A DNA stretch of 23,871 nt, taken from positions 1-23,871 of the forward strand of contig CAZGSV010000049.1 of assembly GCA_964528605.1 (NCBI GenBank). Direction: 5' to 3'. A program made the translations under genes and the position numbers. Under the pieces are notes generated by a model. The model made no database searches. It was not told the origin of the DNA and saw only the letters and a list, made by a program, of their open reading frames with translations. This DNA is from CAZGSV01 sp964528605 (GTDB taxonomy: Bacteria; Armatimonadota; Zipacnadia; CAZGSV01). This document shows positions 21,009 through 23,871 of this stretch, in pieces. Every line of letters starts with the position of its first letter. Position 1 is the first letter of the stretch.

Positions 21009-21768
21009 GGCGCACGGGGACGCGGCGGTCGTGAAGGTACTGCTTGACCTGCCGCACGGTGAGCACGCCGAAGTGAAAGACCGAGGCGGCGAGCAGCCCT
21101 CGCGCGCGGCCCTCGGTTGCCGCCCGGTAGAAGTCCTCGAGAGTGCCAGCGCCGCCGCTGGCGATGACGGGGAGGCCAGTGGCGTCCGCGATGGCGCGCG
21201 TGAGCGCGATGTCGTAGCCCTCCTTGGTGCCGTCGGTGGCCTTGCTGGTGGGGAGAATCCAGCCGACGCCGATCTCAGCCATCTCCTTGGCGAACTCGAC
21301 CGCGTCCTTGCCGGTGGCCGTGCGCCCGCCGTCAATGTAGACCTCTCGCCCCGAGGGACAGGAGGCGCTCGCGTCGGCGTCTATGGCAACTACGATGGAG
21401 TGCGAACCGAAACGCCGCGCCGCCTCGCGCACCATATCCGGCTGGCGATAGGCAGCGCTGGATATGGACACGTGGGTCGCGCCCGACTTGAGGGCCTGTT
21501 CCACGTCCTCGCAGGACTTGATGCCGCCGCCGACGGTGAGGGGCACGTCCACGACGGCCGCCACCTTTTCGAGCACGTCGAACATGGTGCGCCGGCCCTC
21601 GACGGTAGCGGTAATGTCGAGAAAGGCTATCTCGTCGGCCCCACCTTGGGAGTATGCCTGTGCGGCCTCGACGGGGTCGGCGGCGTCGCGCAGGCTCACA
21701 AAGTGCACGCCTTTGACCACACGTCCGTCCTTCATGTCGAGGCACGGTATGATGCTCACAGTGTCCAT
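21004..21768 (-). CDS. hisF: HisF-like imidazole glycerol phosphate synthase cyclase subunit (divergent)
   Basis: A 254-residue (beta/alpha)8 barrel colinear with HisF. Catalytic Asp11 (IIPCLDMKDGRVVKG), Asp130 (VVAIDA), phosphate loops TVGGGIKS and ASGGAG, and DGTKEGYD are present. HisF makes IGP and AICAR from PRFAR using ammonia from HisH. However, compared with Thermotoga HisF, three of the four ammonia-gate residues differ (Arg5 to Ser5, Lys99 to His99, Glu167 to Trp170 in VGWILPTS), Asn103 is Ser103, and the MDRDG loop reads KATDG. No other his gene is near. It may be a true but divergent HisF or a paralogue with another substrate. The ATG at 21768 is preceded by GGAGGAG; the open frame runs to 21972. 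Confidence 0.82.
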   Translation of the reverse strand: MDTVSIIPCLDMKDGRVVKGVHFVSLRDAADPVEAAQAYSQGGADEIAFLDITATVEGRRTMFDVLEKVAAVVDVPLTVGGGIKSCEDVEQALKSGATHVSISSAAYRQPDMVREAARRFGSHSIVVAIDADASASCPSGREVYIDGGRTATGKDAVEFAKEMAEIGVGWILPTSKATDGTKEGYDIALTRAIADATGLPVIASGGAGTLEDFYRAATEGRARGLLAASVFHFGVLTVRQVKQYLHDRRVPVRP

Positions 21769-21998
21769 TGTCGTCCGCTCCTCCACAACTGACGGTGGCC
21801 GCATTTCAACGGCGGCCTCGCGGCACACAGCACAAACCAAGGCACGGCTTCCTGTCAAATGGGCGCAGCGCTCGTAGTTGCGGTGCGCCTTGGGGATGCA
21901 GAAGGTAGCACATTGACTCGGCAGATGGGCCTCTATACCCTCTGGCCATTTGCAGGGAGGCTGAGCGGGCAAGCCCGGGTCTCCGCTGGAGGTAGGCG
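21769..21998. promoter_or_regulatory. Divergent intergenic region between hisF and the beta-helix gene
   Basis: A 230-bp non-coding stretch between genes transcribed away from each other. It contains a candidate plus-strand promoter (21913-21939), a perfect minus-strand -35-like TTGACA (21858-21853) without a good -10, and a small hairpin GGCCGC/GCGGCC (21797-21817) in the putative hisF leader. A strong GGAGGT (21988-21993) precedes the beta-helix ATG by 5 nt. No attenuator or riboswitch could be recognised. Confidence 0.35.
21913..21939 (+). promoter_or_regulatory. Possible promoter for the beta-helix gene
   Basis: TTGACT (21913-21918) matches the -35 consensus at five of six bases and TATACC (21934-21939) matches -10 at four of six. 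The 15-nt spacer is shorter than the usual 16-18, so this is only a candidate. Confidence 0.3.
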
Positions 21999-23871
21999 AT
22001 GGCGGGTTACTGCGTGGAGTTCATAGCGGCGGCGTTTCTGACCGTTGCTCTCGGGAGCCCCGCTGCTGCGGAGCGTGCAACCACCTTCTACGTCGCGCCC
22101 CATGGCAACGACTCGTGGTCAGGCCTGCTGTCGGAGCCCAGCGCCGACCGAACGGACGGGCCGCTGGCGTCACTTGGCGGGGCGCGGGACGCGATTCGCC
22201 AGCTCAAGGCCAAGCGGCCGCTCACGCGGCCTGTCAGAGTCGTGGTCGCGGACGGAGAGTACTTTTTGCCTGAGCCGTTAGTCCTGGCGCCGGAGGACAG
22301 CGGAAGCAGCCGTTGCCCGATCACATATCAGGCGGCGCGCGGCGCGCACCCCGTCCTAAGTGGCGGCCGAGCGATCACAGGCATGAGGCCTGGCAAGGAC
22401 GGCGTGTGGACGGCGCACGTCCCAGAGGTGGCCGAGGGCAAATGGTACTTCGAGCAGTTGTTCGTAAACGGGCGGAGGGCGGTGCGCGCGCGTTCGCCCA
22501 ACAAATTCTACTACTACGTGGCCGACAAGGTGGAGTACGACGTTGACCCGGGCACGGGACAGGCAGCCGACCTGCGCAACACGGCGTTCGTGGCGCGCGC
22601 TGGGGACATCAAGGAATGGGCCAACCTGAACGACGTCACGGTGGTGGCCTACCACTCGTGGGAAGCCTCGCGGCACCGGATCGCCTCCTTTGATCCTCAG
22701 ACGAACACGGTCTATCTTACTGGCCCCGCGCCCTGGCCTTTCCTAATGTGGGGGCCGAGCCAGCGTTACCACGTCGAGAACTTCAAGGAGGCGCTGGACG
22801 CGCCGGGGGAGTGGTTCCTGGATCGCGACGGCACCCTCTACTACATACCGCTTCCCGGCGAAGATGCCGGGAAGGTGGAGATCGTGGCGCCGGTGACCGA
22901 ACAGTTCCTCCGCTTCGCCGGTGAGCCTGAGGCGGGGAGATATGTCGAGCATGTAACGCTGAGGGGACTGGCGTTTCGCTATGGACAGTACGTGCTGCCG
23001 GCCGAGGGCCATGCGGACTCACAGGCTGCGTTCGGCGTTCCGGCGGCCGTAATGGCGGAGGGCGCGCGCAGCGTGTCGCTCGTTGACTGTGAGGTTGGGC
23101 ATGTGGGCACCTACGGCATCTGGTTCCGCCGCGGGTGCCGCGATTGCCGCGTTGAGCGCTGCTACATACACGATCTCGGCGCAGGCGGTGTCCGCATCGG
23201 CGAAGGGGAGATTAGGCCGGACGAACCCGAGCGCACCTCGCACATCACGATCAACAACAACATCATCCGCTCGGGTGGGCACCTCTTCTTAGGCGCGGTC
23301 GGTGTGTGGATAGGCCACAGTCCGTTCAACCGGGTGACACACAACGAGATCGCCGACTTCCGCTACACCGGCGTCTCCGTCGGCTGGCGCTGGGGCTACG
23401 CCGAGAGCCTGGCCCATCACAACACCATAGATTTCAACCACATTCACCACATCGGCTGGGGAGTCCTCAGCGACATGGGCGGCGTCTATACGCTGGGGCC
23501 GTCGCCCGGCACCAGCGTGAGCAACAACGTGATCCACGACGTCTACTCGTACGACCTCTACGGTCGGGGGGGCTGGGGGCTCTATAACGACGAGGGGTCC
23601 TCGGACATCGTGCTGGAGAACAATCTGGTCTACAACGTCAAGACCGGCGGCTATCATCAGCACTACGGCAAGGGAAACCTCATTCGCAACAGTATCTTCG
23701 CCTTCAGCATGGACGGGCAGTTGCAGCGGTCACGGGTGGAGCCGCATCTCTCGTTCACGTTCGAGCACAACATCGTCTATTGGAGGGGCGGCCGCCTGTT
23801 CACGGGGTCGTGGACGGATGAGAACGTCAGGCTGGTGTCTAATCTCTACTACGACGCCTCGGGCGAGCCGG
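21999..23871 (+). CDS. Secreted right-handed parallel beta-helix protein, 3' truncated by window edge
   Basis: Reading from ATG 21999 gives at least 624 codons without a stop to the window end. The N terminus is a signal peptide (hydrophobic VEFIAAAFLTVALG, cleavage near AAA), followed by TFYVAPHGNDSWSG and GGARDAIRQLKA, the standard opening of polysaccharide-active beta-helix proteins (DUF1565, GH141-like). After a central domain of about 200 residues come repeated coils with Asn ladders and right-handed helix rungs: VEHVTLRGLAF, VSLVDCEVGHVG, CRVERCYIHDLG, ITINNNIIRSGG, VTHNEIADF, HNTIDFNHIHHIG, VSNNVIHDV, LENNLVYNV. The GGAGGT Shine-Dalgarno 5 nt upstream supports the start. It probably cleaves or binds an extracellular plant or algal glycan; the catalytic residues and specificity cannot be named. 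Confidence 0.87.
   Translation, partial: MAGYCVEFIAAAFLTVALGSPAAAERATTFYVAPHGNDSWSGLLSEPSADRTDGPLASLGGARDAIRQLKAKRPLTRPVRVVVADGEYFLPEPLVLAPEDSGSSRCPITYQAARGAHPVLSGGRAITGMRPGKDGVWTAHVPEVAEGKWYFEQLFVNGRRAVRARSPNKFYYYVADKVEYDVDPGTGQAADLRNTAFVARAGDIKEWANLNDVTVVAYHSWEASRHRIASFDPQTNTVYLTGPAPWPFLMWGPSQRYHVENFKEALDAPGEWFLDRDGTLYYIPLPGEDAGKVEIVAPVTEQFLRFAGEPEAGRYVEHVTLRGLAFRYGQYVLPAEGHADSQAAFGVPAAVMAEGARSVSLVDCEVGHVGTYGIWFRRGCRDCRVERCYIHDLGAGGVRIGEGEIRPDEPERTSHITINNNIIRSGGHLFLGAVGVWIGHSPFNRVTHNEIADFRYTGVSVGWRWGYAESLAHHNTIDFNHIHHIGWGVLSDMGGVYTLGPSPGTSVSNNVIHDVYSYDLYGRGGWGLYNDEGSSDIVLENNLVYNVKTGGYHQHYGKGNLIRNSIFAFSMDGQLQRSRVEPHLSFTFEHNIVYWRGGRLFTGSWTDENVRLVSNLYYDASGEP

Noticed and set aside
21853..21858. 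Minus-strand TTGACA as a promoter for hisF
   Set aside because: No acceptable -10 hexamer occurs 16-18 nt downstream, so the perfect -35 match alone is not sufficient.

Overview
The window is a GC-rich, gene-dense bacterial chromosome segment holding about 21 protein genes and no recognisable rRNA, tRNA, transposase or CRISPR array. Its mix of genes (Gfo/Idh/MocA dehydrogenase, creatininase, DegT aminotransferase, UroD-like methyltransferase, GH127-type arabinofuranosidase, Tat-exported sugar-isomerase-fold protein, beta-helix carbohydrate protein) resembles genomes of Armatimonadota, Planctomycetota, Hydrogenedentota or related uncultured phyla. This is an impression from gene content; no phylogenetic marker is present. 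The sulfur and Fe-S genes hint at an anaerobic or sulfide-exposed lifestyle.

Layout. (1) 2-2221 (+): a glycosidase-like TIM-barrel protein cut by the left edge. (2) 5964-2240 (-): a tight six-gene pterin/folate operon, in order FAD/NAD(P) oxidoreductase, pterin-4a-carbinolamine dehydratase, PTR1/FolM-like pteridine reductase, folB, folK, folE. (3) 11341-6089 (-): a five-gene operon, DegT aminotransferase, cyclase-family hydrolase, AAC(3)-like acetyltransferase fused to a TIM-barrel-like domain, creatininase-family hydrolase, Gfo/Idh/MocA oxidoreductase. It may handle an amino sugar or aminocyclitol; the substrate is unknown. (4) 11455-12486 (+): a divergent UroD-superfamily gene, separated from the DegT gene by a 113-bp control region with palindromes. 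(5) 17998-12515 (-): Tat-exported FucI/AraA-like protein, secreted 697-aa protein, and a GH127-like enzyme, a probable glycan-processing unit. (6) 18237-20759 (+): a sulfur-trafficking/Fe-S operon, TusA, DsrE-like protein, NifS/IscS-like protein, and IscU with an extra C-terminal domain. (7) A convergent gap with two large inverted repeats. (8) hisF-like gene (-). (9) A secreted beta-helix protein (+) running off the right edge.

The most unusual content is the sulfur operon. The NifS/IscS homologue keeps the persulfide-carrying Cys329 but has Thr209 where the PLP-binding lysine belongs, and three further PLP-contact positions are changed (Asp107, Gln158, His186). It is therefore unlikely to be a normal cysteine desulfurase. 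It is encoded directly after two sulfur carriers (TusA and a DsrE-like protein) and directly before an IscU scaffold carrying an apparent DUF59/MIP18-like domain. One reading is a cysteine-independent sulfur relay in which persulfide or sulfide is passed to a Fe-S scaffold through a catalytically retired desulfurase. Lysine-less IscS proteins with an IscU partner are known from archaea such as Archaeoglobus fulgidus, so the idea has a precedent, but this four-gene arrangement deserves attention.
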